From assembly GCF_964355755.1 (NCBI RefSeq), contig NC_092680.1, positions 14,049,001 through 14,113,000 of the forward strand: a stretch of DNA of 64,000 bases, read 5' to 3'. The translations under genes were made by a program, and so were the position numbers. The DNA is from Antedon mediterranea. Its lineage: Eukaryota; Echinodermata; Crinoidea; Comatulida; Antedonidae. Shown here piece by piece: positions 50,381-61,777 of this stretch; position 1 is the first letter of the stretch, and each line of letters begins with the position of its first letter. The notes beneath the pieces were generated by a model, which did no database searches, was not told the origin of the DNA, and worked only from the letters and a program-made list of their open reading frames with translations.

Positions 50381-50990
50381 AGGTCCAGAGAATTTGACTT
50401 CAGAAATTGGTTTAGGGTGGTCAAACAATCATTTTTGGCTTGGTTACACATTTTGAAAATGTGGCAAAAGGTCAGGGTCAAAGGTCATAAGACCAAACAC
50501 CATTAGGTCCTTAAATCTCGAGTTTTGATCTCAAATTGATCACAACGTTACATTTATATTCAGTCTAATGGGACATTTTAGTCAAAAATGACAGGAAATG
50601 CCATTTCTGACCTTTGACCCACAACCCAAGACATGTATGCATCAGGGAGACTCTGTATGCATCTCCGTAACTACTGGTTGTAGACACTTCAATTTGGTCT
50701 TAAATTGTTCGAAATATACATTTTGTTATTTATTACACGTTTTGAAAATTGTTACAATAGGTCAGATGGTCAGGGTCAAGGTTTATATGAACAAATATAA
50801 ATAGGTACTTGTATCTCGGCAACCACTGGTCGCAGCAAGTCAATTTTGATCTCAAAATGTTCAGAAGGCATGCATTCATATTCAGTCTAATGGGGGAATT
50901 TTAGTAAAAAGTGATCATAAATGCCATTTGTGACCTTTGACCCACATACCAGGGCATCTTCATATCTCTGTAAGTACTGGACGTACATAC
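50381..50990 (+). repeat. Diverged ~300-bp tandem repeat, TTTGACC family
   Basis: The block GAAAATGTGGCAAAAGGTCA ... ATTCAGTCTAATGGG ... TTTCTGACCTTTGACCCAC (50455-50630) recurs as GAAAATTGTTACAATAGGTC ... ATTCAGTCTAATGGG ... TTGTGACCTTTGACCCAC (50745-50945). A reverse-oriented relative lies at 24445-24840. The frame at 50598-50804 within it is not a gene. Confidence 0.65.
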
Positions 50991-51194
50991 ATACATATTA
51001 TAAGGCGGCACCAGGCGTATTTTGAGGTACTTTTAAGATATGACGCGCCATTTGGAGATGGAGACGCTCTAGTGTATCTATTTTTCCTTAAAGAGCACTA
51101 TACTGAACAACCATAGTTGATAGATGGGAGAACTATCGATCTCCACAGTATCCCCATAATAATATACTCTATTTAAAGTTATCACAGCTAGTGA

Positions 51195-51830
51195 TAATGT
51201 ATTTAACGTATGCTATTAATCTTTTACCTTTTTTTGTATATGGTCATTTAATTTATGAGAAATGTGTACACCGAGATATTTATATGATTCAGTTTCAGAT
51301 ATAAAGCCATTACCTAATTTCCATTGTCTTACTTTATCAACACGTTTACCAGTTATCAATATATTTTATTTTTAAAAATGTAACCAAAATGTCCATATCT
51401 TAGCAAAATGTCCTGCAAGATCTAACATTCTTTTCATTTCTTGTGAAGTTCTTGGGCTAATAATACAATATCATCAGCCTAAAAAAGGCTACCCATCCAT
51501 GTATCATTTACTCTAATACCTATATACGGTAATTGGATCTTAACGTTTTGAGAAACTCATTTATGTAGATGTTAAATAGAACAGAACGCACCCTTGTTTT
51601 ACTCCTTGATCAATATCAAAGATATCTGTATCAATTAGGCCTATACCAGAAGAGACTTTAACTTTAACATTAGCATAAAGCTTATCAATCATCATCCATA
51701 CCTTTCCTCTTATACCTGTATTCCAAATCGACTTCAATAAACCGTCTCTCCATACACTATCATGGTGCTTTTCGGAATTCCAAGAAGGCCATGCATGTAG
51801 GCCTATGCTTACCATGTTGTAAACGACAAG
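51195..51830 (-). pseudogene. Dead non-LTR retrotransposon reverse transcriptase fragment
   Basis: Minus-strand pieces read AFLEFRKA, SVWRDGLLKSIWNTGIRGK, LYANVKVKVSSG, then DQGVKQGCVL (51561-51815), followed in other frames by INEFLK, an A-D-D-like block near 51480, and ESYKYLGVHIS (about 51265-51300). These are RT motifs of LINE elements (D-KAFD-VWR, QGVKQGCVLSP, YLG). At least two frameshifts and an in-frame stop break it, and the catalytic ADD is damaged. Both ends are lost; the left end abuts the CACAAATGTG minisatellite. Confidence 0.75.
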
Positions 51831-51892
51831 TTGCTATACTCTTTAAAAAAAGATATGATTTTCGCATAGGAAGGTCGAAAGCCTTGTTGAAC

Positions 51893-52215
51893 CCACAAAT
51901 GTGAAAACGTCCACAAATGTGAAAACGACCACAAATGTGAAAAGGTATCACCCACAAATGTGAAAACGACCACAAATGTGAAAACGCATTTCCCACAAAT
52001 GTGAAAACGACCACAAATGTTAACACGCATCACCCACAAATGTGAAAACGACCACAAATGTGAACACGCATCACCCACAAATGTGAAAACAACCACAAAT
52101 GTGAAAACGCATCACCCACAAATGTAATAAACAGCGCCCAAAAATGTGAGAACAACCATCGCCCACAAATGCGATAACGCCCACAAATGTAAAAAAAGGG
52201 AGACTTTTTCCGCCC
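51893..52215. repeat. CCACAAATGTGAAAACG minisatellite
   Basis: About 17 copies of CCACAAATGTGAAAACG-type units (roughly 18 bp), often paired as ACGACCACAAATGTGAAAAC plus a CATCACC spacer. Copies become degenerate toward 52215 (CCAAAAATGTG, CACAAATGCG, CACAAATGAAA). CACAAATGTG is itself near-palindromic. The overlapping minus-strand frames (HLWSFSHLW) are repeat artefacts. Confidence 0.85.
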
Positions 52216-52504
52216 ACAAATGAAAAAAAAAATCAAATCAAATTTAGTGTTAGACTCAAACAATTTTGATCGAGTTAATATATTATATCATGTGTATTCA
52301 CGATACGTCTGTTAATGCGTTTAATTATTACTATTTTGCTGCTTCTGTGCGCGCGATATTTGCATTAACGCATTGGTTTAATGTACGTAATAGTTCAAGA
52401 CGATATTTGTTATTTGCTGCGCGCATGCACGATGCTTCAAGGTCAAAGCCATGTTATTTTATTGGTTGTTAACTCATTGGCTTACTATTACGTACGTATA
52501 GTTC

Positions 52505-53478
52505 CAAATAAAACATTTACAATATAATACTTTGTTAAAACTGTTCTTGTTATACAGTAGTCGATTGAAATAGTAAAGTACATGTAACGATACACACGAC
52601 GTATGTATATTTTTATAATGATTAATTAATACAAACGTTGAGAAGCAACTGTCAGTAATAACATTTTTTTTGTATATTATGTATTTATATATCTAACAGT
52701 AGAGCCTACCCACAGTCACAGTAATAACGTTTATTTGTATATATTTTTATATATCTAACAGTACCCACACTCACATTAAAACATTTTCGATTCCCGGAAT
52801 GGCGACTAAAAATGATTTGATTTGCCCTGATTTGATCTCATAACTTTTTATTTGATGTTGTATGAGTAGGCCTAATAAAGTTTATTTTGTATTCTTGATG
52901 TACACATCAGTAGGCCTAATTCGCTGGTTGGATGGTGACCGAAAACGTGCGTGGATCTAAAATTATCGGAAAGTCACTTTTAGTGTTGATTATTTCTAAT
53001 CATAAGCATTTGTCGAAATAATGCGCCCTCTATTTACCAAGGAATTTGAAGCTTCAAAAACAGATTGGAATGTTCCATTCATCGCAAATCAATACATTTG
53101 TAAACGTATATTAAAATCTATCAAAATAGTATTTTTTTTTAATATCAACAGTATGATGCTGTACTCAAGCTATTCAACCTGTTTTCAGCTATTAAAAACA
53201 ATTATCGTAGGCGGAGATAGGTAAATGCAAAGCATCCTCGTATTTTATGTGAGGGTATTTTTCAATATGTACATCCATTAAACAGTCTATACCACGATTG
53301 AAAAACACCCCTATTTGGGGCAAATCGTTGAACCTAAATTCGTTTTAATTATTGTAAATAACTAATTATCTAACTCAATTTAATTAGTAAACAGGGTTAC
53401 ATCAGGTGGTTAAAATCAGTACCAAAATACGAACCAACTTTAATATTATCAAGTAAACATTCTAGAAGTAACTCGCGA
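52505..53478 (+). repeat. Dispersed repeat upstream of SMPDL3 (partner at 59889-60780)
   Basis: Collinear with 59889-60780: AAAACATTT..ATAATACTTTGTT, AGTCGATTGAAATAGTAAAG, GAGAAGCAACTGTC, TATATATCTAACAGTA, then GATTGGAATGTTCCATT, AAACGTATATTAAA, TTTGGGGCAAATCGTTGAAC and CAGGTGGTTAAAATCAGTAC. The upstream copy has an extra ~250 bp (52790-53020). The short frame 53021-53224 lies inside and is not supported as a gene. Confidence 0.75.
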
Positions 53479-53553
53479 TTTACCGAATTTTTCCCTTACA
53501 TAAATTTATATAGGCCTATATAGATACAGGAAGTATAATTCCACGCGTCGATC

Positions 53554-53600
53554 ATTGGCTACTATAATAGGGAGGGAATTTCCCTTTTTTCAGAGTCACT
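53554..53600 (+). promoter_or_regulatory. Possible core promoter of the SMPDL3-like gene
   Basis: ATTGG (inverted CCAAT) at 53554 is followed by a TATA-like CTATAATA at 53562-53569, about 90 bp before the proposed start ATG. Position is plausible, but such AT-rich words are common here. Confidence 0.25.
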
Positions 53601-53655
53601 ATTGAAACTCACTCTTTTGGATGAAAATTGGACAGGTGCTACAAGTGCTATAACA

Positions 53656-53725
53656 ATGACTGCAATGTTTAAATGGATTGCTATTTTAGCAAGTGTAAAC
53701 ACAGTTATCTGTGGACCAACTACAG
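53656..53725 (+). CDS. SMPDL3: SMPDL3-like exon 1 (signal peptide)
   Basis: ATG at 53656 opens MTAMFKWIAILASVNTVICG then PTT(G): a short basic start, a hydrophobic core and a small-residue cleavage region, typical of a secretory signal peptide. A second in-frame ATG lies at 53665. The exon ends at donor GTTAGT (phase 1), and the next exon supplies GG to make Gly, placing the mature N terminus directly before the phosphodiesterase domain as in SMPDL3 proteins. Confidence 0.75.
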
Positions 53726-54075
53726 GTTAGTAAGACAGAGATCATTGGATTATAGTCGAACAAAGTACAATATCCGCCGTAAAGCAGCAAGTAACAAGCT
53801 ATGCCCGGCTAGACTACACACCATGTTCATACAGAACTACTTCCAAAGTACGGCTTACGTACATTATTTCCTGATCAATGTTCAGTAAAATAACTCAAAA
53901 TTAAATCTGTCCTCATAGTATAGCATACGTGTCACGATATAGGATATCTTCAATGGCACACATTACACGCATTGTATAGCCTACGTGCCGTTTTGCCAAG
54001 AGGTTCTTGGTTTTTGCCCCACTAAAAGACAAATCTGAACCTATCTATATGGTTTGTTGATACAATTCATGTTTT

Positions 54076-54106
54076 AGAGTGAGTGGCAAAGCGGTTAAGT
54101 GTGGCA
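54076..54106 (+). repeat. SINE head fragment in SMPDL3 intron 1
   Basis: GAGTGAGTGGCAAAGCGGTT followed by AAGTGTGG resembles the head of the tRNA-Ser-like SINE at 5577. Too short for certainty. Confidence 0.35.
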
Positions 54107-55031
54107 CAAATTTAATACAAATAATAATAATTTAATATAATACATTAAGACCACATAAATTACAACACATATATTCTTGTCAAAGCACAGTGAAGTTTTA
54201 TAAAATTAAATATATTGTTAATCGCAATGGAATCTTTGAGACGAATAGGCCTAGAGGGTTAGTATACACACAGCCACTGTCACACACAGACATACATCAT
54301 AATAACTCATCATGATGATTTATTGTCAGCCTACGTTGTTTAGGGTCACCCTCTATAAATAAGGTTGAATAATTATTATCTTGTTAAATGCGTATTGTCC
54401 CTTGAAACGCAAAAAATGAAGGATAAAATATTCTAAATTTAAATTGGCCATATCAAAGTAATATTAAAGTTATTCACTTTAAGTCAAAAATTCGAGCCAA
54501 CAGATGCTAATTAGGATTGTTTACAACTCGTCACGATTGAGAAGTAGATCGTGAGGAAGTTTTATGATTATGCATACAGAGTAGCCAAACAAGCGCGTTG
54601 CATTATGAGATATGTTTTGATCGAAAACTTTGACTAAAAGTCAAAGTTATTTTTTGAACCAAAAAAAACGTCTGTATTTCAGTTGAATGATTTTTTTTCC
54701 GACTTAATTACTGTAATCTTGTCACTGTCTTAGGGAGATGATAAAGATCAGCTGATAATAACAAAACGCACTGATATTTAATATGACAAAAAACAAACTG
54801 TAATGATATTCAACCAAAACCCCAATTCCAGCAGCTGGCAATCAATTTGATTTTTTTGTTTAAAGTATAGTTTTTTCATGTAAATCATTTTTGGTCAAAT
54901 TGGACTATTATGTGACATTAAAATCATTTTTTCAGGTGGACAATAATAATACGAGGTTCTCTTTCTTAACTTCGCCAAATACATGGCCTACAATATTAGG
55001 GTTAATGTTTTTTTTAAACGTATCATTTCAG

Positions 55032-55230
55032 GGAAATTTTGGCACGTTACAGACTTTCATTACGACCAATTTTATGGTGATGGTAGTTATCCAATGTCCA
55101 GTTGTCGAAAGATTGGACAACCAGATGTCCTGGGGGACTATGCCTGCGATTCTCCATGGTCGCTTATCAACGCTAGTGTGTATGCAATGAAAGAAATTGA
55201 ACCAAACCCGGACTTCATTATATGGACAGG
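55032..55230 (+). CDS. SMPDL3: SMPDL3-like exon 2 (first metal-binding motif)
   Basis: Acceptor ATTTCAG, donor GTACGT; phase 1 in, phase 2 out. It reads GKFWHVTDFHYDQFYGDGSY, then SSCRKIGQPDVLGDYACDSP, WSLINASVYAMKEIEPNPDF and IIWTG. The FWHVTDxHxD motif supplies the first Asp and His ligands of the calcineurin-like di-metal site of acid-sphingomyelinase-like phosphodiesterases, and the GDYxCDSP segment matches family spacing. One N-glycosylation sequon (NAS) is present. Confidence 0.93.
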
Positions 55231-55289
55231 GTACGTTTGAGACCTAAATGTAATCAATTATCAAGGATTAAGTGAGATTGGTTACTTCC

Positions 55290-55680
55290 ACATCTCTTTT
55301 ATAGAAACGCTTCTCATACTTGACCACCTCTTGTCAGTGACGACTCTTTTAAAGGACCACCTCTCTTAACGACCACCTCTTTTAAGGGACCACGACCTCT
55401 TTCTCTCTATTAAGGGACCGCTTCTCATAATCGACTATCTCCCGTCACAACGATCTCTCGTAAGTGACTACCTCTATTGAACGACCACATCTCTTTTATA
55501 GAAACGCTTCTCATACTTGACCACCTCTTGTCAGTGACGTCTCTGTTAAGTGGCCGCTTCTCATCATTGACCACCTCTCGTAAGCGACCGCCTCTTTTAA
55601 CGACCACACCTCTCGTCAGTGAAGACCTCTTTTAAAGGACCGCCTCTCATAATCGACCACCTCTTGTATAGACACGGATG
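55290..55680 (+). repeat. Degenerate GACCACCTCTT repeat in intron 2
   Basis: GACCACCTCTT, GACCGCCTCTTTTAA and AAGGGACCGCTTCTCAT recur about 15 times with a loose 20-30-bp spacing, and a longer stretch (CATCTCTTTTATAGAAACGC) occurs twice (55291 and 55488). This is a diverged tandem repeat inside the SMPDL3 intron. Confidence 0.65.
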
Positions 55681-56365
55681 AATGCGTTCGTTTCGTTACT
55701 ACAGTATTATTATGATGATCAAACGCATTCGATTCTGGAATTGCGACGGCGAGAAATTCACTTTTAACTTAAATTTTATCAGTTCCTGACAGAATTAAGC
55801 TTTAAAATTTGTAATATATTATTAATAATCAATTTCAAGCAGGTGGCTGCCCTCTGGTAGGATGTGTTGCTCTGGTAGGTAGGCCTATCTGGTGGTATCT
55901 GATGGTGTTTAGGACCGCAACAATAGCGGTTATATTTGTCTATGTATATATGGAATAATTAATGTTATGTCTGAAACTACAATGTTAGACTAATATGAAA
56001 CATGTATGTCTTTTTTTTCGGAAGGGTTAGAACACTATAGTGTCAAATTCTTAATCAATTTAATTTACACTCAATTTTTAATAGTATACGTATGAAGGGC
56101 ACGGCTAGCAGCGCGACGAGAGAGAACATTTTCGATTACCGCGTGAAAACAATTTCCATGGTTCTCCGTCACATTAATATTCATGTTTGGATTCAGACCC
56201 TTTATTATAGTTTCTGCCATAACCTAATAGGAAAAAAAATAATACTGGCCGGATACAATTTTGTTTCCTGGCCGCGATATTTCTTTTCGTACATAAGTTG
56301 GGGACCCTCATGAAATTTAACAAAATAAACATAAATAGGGCCTATTCTTGGTCAAACGCTTTCTG

Positions 56366-56440
56366 TCTGTGTAGTCGAGTGGATTAGACTATGGACTTTA
56401 CATGTCAATGCATGGGTTTCGAATCCCATGAGCTATTCTT
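56366..56440 (+). repeat. tRNA-like sequence (SINE or tRNA pseudogene) in SMPDL3 intron 2
   Basis: GTGTAGTCGAGTGGATTAGA resembles an A box, and CATGGGTTTCGAATCCCATG a T arm with the B box. The T loop has eight bases instead of seven, and no acceptor or anticodon stem forms, so it is not a working tRNA. Confidence 0.4.
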
Positions 56441-56778
56441 TTAATTTATAGTGTGAGAGAGATTATTTAGAGGGCTAGGTTTAGTTATATTTAGATGGCA
56501 GTTCGGCTATCTTTCACATGGGGTCCCCAATTTATGTACGAAAATATCGCTTCTCGGTCACCGGACCGAGGCGAGGTCAGTGTAAACGTGGCTATAGAAT
56601 GCCGTTTACGCAACAATTCGATGATATGAATTTTATGACGCGATATGTGAATGAAATGCATGGATATGAATTGAATGACGCGATATGAATGAAATGTTTT
56701 AATGAAAATTCATATCATCATAATATTGCGTAAACGGCGTTCCATACGTGGCTTTAATCGTTTTATTTCTAATCATAG

Positions 56779-57026
56779 GGATGATACTCCACATGTTCCA
56801 GACGCTATTCTCAGCCAAAGTTCAGTACTTTCTACAATCACCAACATCACTGAACTCTTAATGGACGCATTCCCCGAGACCAAGTTCATACCAGTATTCG
56901 GCAATCATGACTATCACCCTAAGCATCAGTTTCCGCCGAACCCGACCGATTTCTACAGTAATGTCACCGATCTGTGGAAGCCGTGGTTAGACAAATTTCC
57001 GAATGCTACCGAATTATTCCGAGAAA
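56779..57026 (+). CDS. SMPDL3: SMPDL3-like exon 3 (second metal motif)
   Basis: Acceptor AATCATAG, donor GTAAGT; phase 2 in, phase 1 out. With exon 2 it reads WTG-DDTPHVPDAILSQSSV, then ITNITELLMDAFPETKF, PVFGNHDYHPKHQFPPN, FYSNVTDLWKPWLDKFPN and ATELFRE. WTGD gives the bridging Asp and GNHDY the Asn/His ligands. Family members have the same order with WTGD..PHVP and LGNHDY. NIT, NVT and NAT sequons fit a secreted glycoprotein. Confidence 0.93.
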
Positions 57027-57864
57027 GTAAGTTTTGTCTACCTACCATGACAACATACTTAATGCAAACTATTTCACTAATATCTCAGACATCTTGCGTC
57101 TCAATTTAGTATTATTGTAGAAGCAAGTTGTTTAATATTCGATAAAAACACGATAATATTTTGAAATATTAGAATTGAAAAAAATGCGTCGGAAGAATCG
57201 ATTTTTATAAGGTACGAAAAATATCCGGGAAACTATTTAAAAATTAGACCATTTTAAGGCCAATCTGTGAAAATTTCACTTGATTCTGGTAGGTATGTGA
57301 AAATTCACCCAATAAAAGTGAGCTCGGGTGAGGGGTGAGTCAATGAGCTTAAACAACAACGTGTTATTTATATATCATATTAATATTGCTGTATAGAAGT
57401 GAAGAAATGCAAAGAAATCAAATAAATTATATTAGGCCTAAATGATTATAATAAAGAGGAATTATTGTTCACATTTGTTTAGTTCTGATTGGCTGTGTAG
57501 GCCTAATTTTTCACAAAAAGTAGATGAAAATATTAATATGCATGCTATTTCAATTCGTCTAATGGAAAATTGGCTTAAGTGATTAAAATACTACATAAAT
57601 GTACAATGATCAACTGAATCATATCCATACAGAAAGCTTCCAAACAAGCAATGCATGGCTGTGAGAACAACCACCTTCAAATAACAAGGTACTCACATTT
57701 TTCGAAACAAGCAGTAACTGATAAAATTGACTTCAGAAATAAGCTACCATCAACAGAAAATTTAACAATACAGCACAATTTATACATTTTTGCACGGAAG
57801 AATTTTGACTCTACTGTTTTATAATGTACTTTTGGAAGGGGCACCAATGGTTTTTGGCTATTTT

Positions 57865-58640
57865 TAGTCGCGTGGAAGCGACTCTATAGTTCACTATGTC
57901 GGTCGGTCGGTCTGTCTGTCTGTCTGTCGGTCTGTCTGTCGGTCTGTCTGTCTGTCTGTCGGTCCGGTATCACTATGCGTTTTATCGCTTTATGACCTTA
58001 TCTTGATATCAGTTTAATCTAGCTAAGTCAATTTTTCACAGAATATTCCTTATGGCCAGGAATCGATGTGGTTATGTTTTCACGGTGCGCAATAAAAAAT
58101 TACGCGGTCTACGCACGATTTAACGAAATCACGTTTGTAATCATATCTTAACAACCATGAATCACAATTAAATAAAATTTGGTACTCATAAATTTCAGGG
58201 CATAAATCATCATATGGCAATACAATTACGTGCGTAGCGCATGTAACGCATGCGTACGGGCGCTTAAAATTTTCACAATTTATTTTCGATGAAATAAGAG
58301 TACGTTTCAGGCAATTTTAAGCGTTTACAAAATTGCCATGAGTGCGCAGATTTGTGCGCGCGCACTGCGCGTTAAATGTTATTGCGCACTCTTTTTTCCC
58401 GATTTCTGTTTTCTTGACTTACTTTCCAACTCGAAATTACGTTATACGAGCACGTCAAAAGTGACGGGCTACGCACGTGTAAATTAAAAAAATATAAATG
58501 TTTTTAAACATTTCAACATTTTTAAACATGTTCAGTAATTTCGGTCAGTATAGTTCACTATGTCGGTCGGTCCGTCTGTCTGTCGGTCTGTTTGTCTGTC
58601 GGTCCGGTATCACTATGCATTGTAGCACGCGACTTAATGG
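57865..58640 (+). repeat. CpG-containing dispersed repeat with GGTC/TGTC microsatellites (intron 3)
   Basis: TATAGTTCACTATGTCGGTC starts both a long run of (GGTC/TGTC) at 57898-57964 and a second one at 58561-58605; each run ends GGTCCGGTATCACTATGC. The ~660-bp interval is rich in GCGC and ACGC words, unlike its surroundings. The TTATACGAGCACGTCAAAAG part matches 31730-31750. A direct duplication or two partial copies of one family; no coding sequence seen. Confidence 0.6.
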
Positions 58641-59397
58641 CTGTTGGCCTTGTTTCATTTCCATTCATTATATCATTTGCACAAATACAGAAAACAGTGC
58701 AAAACTTTGACAGAATGTATAGGCCAATAGTCACATCATTCTCGTAAATTGATGCTGTAGCAGATGGATAAAACTACAGTATTAAAGAACCTATTTGTAC
58801 AATAGCTTATGAACTGGTAATTTCTACTGCTCCTCCTTAACAATTCAAAAAAATCTAGATTTATATGCATCAATGATCTACGTTGTATTCGTTTATATTT
58901 TGATGACTATTGAACCAATCTGCTATTTGTAGGCCTACATGTAACTCTACTAGAACTGTGTACAGCAGAATAGTATAGTATATAGTATATTCATCATAAT
59001 GATAAAATGTCTACATAACATATAGTGTACTATAAAGTTGAATAGATTTAAATTGCATAAACAGTGCAGCTAATATATTTCAATTTAAATTAACATTTTA
59101 TAGAAGCATAATATAAAATAAATGCTTCTTCCTAAAATTAAATTTCCTTTCATTTGAGACCAAACACGATGACATTTGAGGTCACTGAACATTGACCCTC
59201 AAAACTGACCGTTATGTACAACTCTGTTATTAATTGTCTTTGTCGACAAATTAATGGCATTTTATCGTTTGATTGCTCAAAAAGTATATAGGTTTGTCTT
59301 CACCCGACACGAGGCACGTCGTGCAGTACTTCATCCCATACGAGATACCGGTACTGTAGATCTCCTATCTTACACAATGAATTATATATTATTTTAG

Positions 59398-59558
59398 AAA
59401 CGTATTACACAGCAAAAATAGGACCTTATCGTTTTGCTGGTCTGAACACTGTGTTTTATTATACTAACGATAAACTGACCGTAAACTTGACGGACCCGGC
59501 TGGACAATTCAACTGGCTGGAACAAATGTTAACAGATGCTCGACGTGATGACGAAATG
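59398..59558 (+). CDS. SMPDL3: SMPDL3-like exon 4
   Basis: Acceptor TATTTTAG, donor GTAAGT; phase 1 in, phase 0 out. It reads (K)TYYTAKIGPYRFAGLNTVFY, then TNDKLTVNLTDPAGQFNWLE and QMLTDARRDDEM. SMPDL3A has the matching LN(T)xxYY, DPAxQFxWLE sequence at this place. The next exon should encode the YIIxHxP metal motif, but it was not found in the remaining 4.4 kb, so the gene runs out of the window or has lost its 3' half. Family enzymes are secreted or lysosomal, Zn-dependent phosphodiesterases; SMPDL3A acts on nucleotides, SMPDL3B is GPI-anchored. Confidence 0.9.
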
Positions 59559-59888
59559 GTAAGTAAGAGTAGGCCTACACTTGAGGTTTTTGCCATTTAA
59601 GGGAAGGGTTTTAACATTTTGTCCAAAATAGATTAAAGATTAATAATTAAAATATTATAATCATGTGACCCTGGGAATTACTTCCGAAAGAGAAATTTGT
59701 CACAAAATGAGTCCAAATGTGTTGAGTCGAATTTAAACAAACCCAATTTGTGTTTTGTATGTAACATTAGGGTTGAGGAATGGGAAAGAGGATGGGTACC
59801 AAGAAGAACAATTTATATTCTTTATCCACTCAGTAACGATCATATATTTGTTTTCATGATTTATACATATTAATATACCACTAAACAC

Positions 59889-59909
59889 AGTAAAACATTT
59901 GCGATGTAA

Positions 59910-59940
<31 letters not shown>

Positions 59941-60780
59941 CAATCTTTCTTTAATACATCGAAATACAAAAAAAAAAGCAGACAGAGAAAAAATAGAAAA
60001 ATTATACAAAATCAATTCTCCTATATAAACACCTTCTTATAAAATAAATGTAATGTGCGATGTAATACTTTGTTGAAACTGTCACTGTCAGTCGATTGAA
60101 ATAGTAAAGTACATGTAGGCCTAACGATACACCACTATGAAGTTTATATTTTTTGTAATTATTAATTAATATAAAAGTTGAGAAGCAACTGTCGTTTATC
60201 ATAGTGTTTATATATCTAACAGTATCCTCACTCACAGTAGGAAATCTGCGATTCAAAAATGGTTTAATAGTTATTCAAATCTATTATACTTACGCTACTT
60301 ATAACTAACTACAGTATTGCAATGTTTTAAGTTTATCCCCCAAGGGCCCATACATTTACCTACTTGTGTTATACCAAATATTTAACTGTACTGAACTGGG
60401 AGACTGAGAGATTGGAATGTTCCATTTATCGCCAATCAATAGGTTTGTGTAAACGTATATTAAATCTATTAAAATTCGGTCTGTCTTCAACATTATGATG
60501 CTGTACTCGAGCTGTTTTCCGAGCCAATTAAAACAATTATCGTAGAAGGAGATAGGTAAATGTGAAGCCTCCTCGTATTATTGTGTGCGGATATTTTTCA
60601 AGATGGACATATACCACGATCGGAAAACACCCGTATTTGGGGCAAATCGTTGAACCTAAATTCGTTTTAATTGTCAATAACTAATTTAATTTGTAAACAG
60701 GGTTTACTTCAGGTGGTTAAAATCAGTACCGAAAGTATGAACCAACTTTATATGCCATCGAGTAAAAATTATAGAGTTAC
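59889..60780 (+). repeat. Dispersed repeat downstream of SMPDL3 exon 4 (partner at 52505-53478)
   Basis: Same motif order as 52505-53478, including TTTGGGGCAAATCGTTGAAC and CAGGTGGTTAAAATCAGTAC. It lacks the 52790-53020 segment and has gained the retroposed insertion at 59916-60055. Confidence 0.75.
59916..60055 (-). mobile_element. Retroposed 3' tail with poly(A) and 16-bp target duplication
   Basis: TGCGATGTAATACTTT occurs on both sides (59900-59915 and 60056-60071). The insert starts with a T run (poly-A on the minus strand) to about 59940, and upstream on that strand ATTAAA sits where a polyA signal should be. The partner repeat at 52510-52545 shows the empty site. A poly-A tail with a target duplication means LINE-mediated insertion of an RNA 3' end; the source transcript is unknown. 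Confidence 0.85.
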
Positions 60781-60789
60781 AGAATAATA

Positions 60790-61250
60790 ATAATTTACCC
60801 CAAATTACTTTTAAATCTAATTTTTAAAGATGTATTGTCCCCCAAATACATAAAAAATGAAGATTAATACAGACTTTGAATAGGCAATTTTGTAGTTTCT
60901 ATAGCCGAAAAAATGATTCTTTCACTTATAAAATGACAAAATAAACTATTGACTATTTTGTGCTTTAAATTGTAAAGTTTTTCAGGTAAATAATTTTATT
61001 TTCAATCCAATTTTTGGTCAAAGTGAATAACTATATATATATATATAGACTAAATGCAAGCGAAAATGTTTTAATCTCAACAATTATAAGCAACGTCTTA
61101 GTTAAGTCGAAGATGTTCTCCGGGTGGAATGCCATCCTGAGTTAAGTAGTAGTAATTTGTCTTGTTTATTTTATTTAATTTATATGTAATTTTTACTTCT
61201 ATGGAACAGAGATTCTGAAATAAAAGATTGAATGAAAAATGAACGAATAT
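60790..61250. other. Gene-free stretch
   Basis: AT-rich; contains a TA run at 61032-61047. No SMPDL3 exon was found here. Confidence 0.4.
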
Positions 61251-61777
61251 AATAAATCCAAAGGCAAATTACTGAAAAAATGACAATACTGTGGGTATCA
61301 GTAGCTGGATCTCAATGGAGATACAAAAAAAAAAAAAGCGAAAAGCTAAATCAAAACGATAAAGTAAAACAGCCAGAAAAATTAGCAGAGCTTTCGGGCA
61401 ACACTAGCCCTCCATCGGTGCAAGTGGAGGAATTTGGATAACGTGAGCATAAGAACTGGCAAGTGCTGCCTGGGTGGACAGGAATAAAAGAAATACAACA
61501 AAGGAGACAGGGTGGAGTCTGAATAAGAGTAGAAAACAAAAAAGGTAGCTTGGTAGAGATATAAACAATTTTGGAATGGAACTAAAAAACAGCCTAAATG
61601 ATGCTTAAAATGGTTAATATTGAAACTTAAATTTTGGTAGTCAATGGAATAATTTTACCGATCTGGGAGTATGTTCCTAATGTTAACTAAAAAAGGTTTT
61701 GTGGTTTTAAGTAGTAATTCCCAGTGGTCTTTGCGAGTTTTGTCGCTCCATTTGACATCGTGGTCTATTGCAATAAC

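Noticed and set aside
51760-52263. Minus-strand ORFs rich in HLWSFSHLW and HICGRF
   Set aside because: Translations of the CACAAATGTG minisatellite, not proteins.
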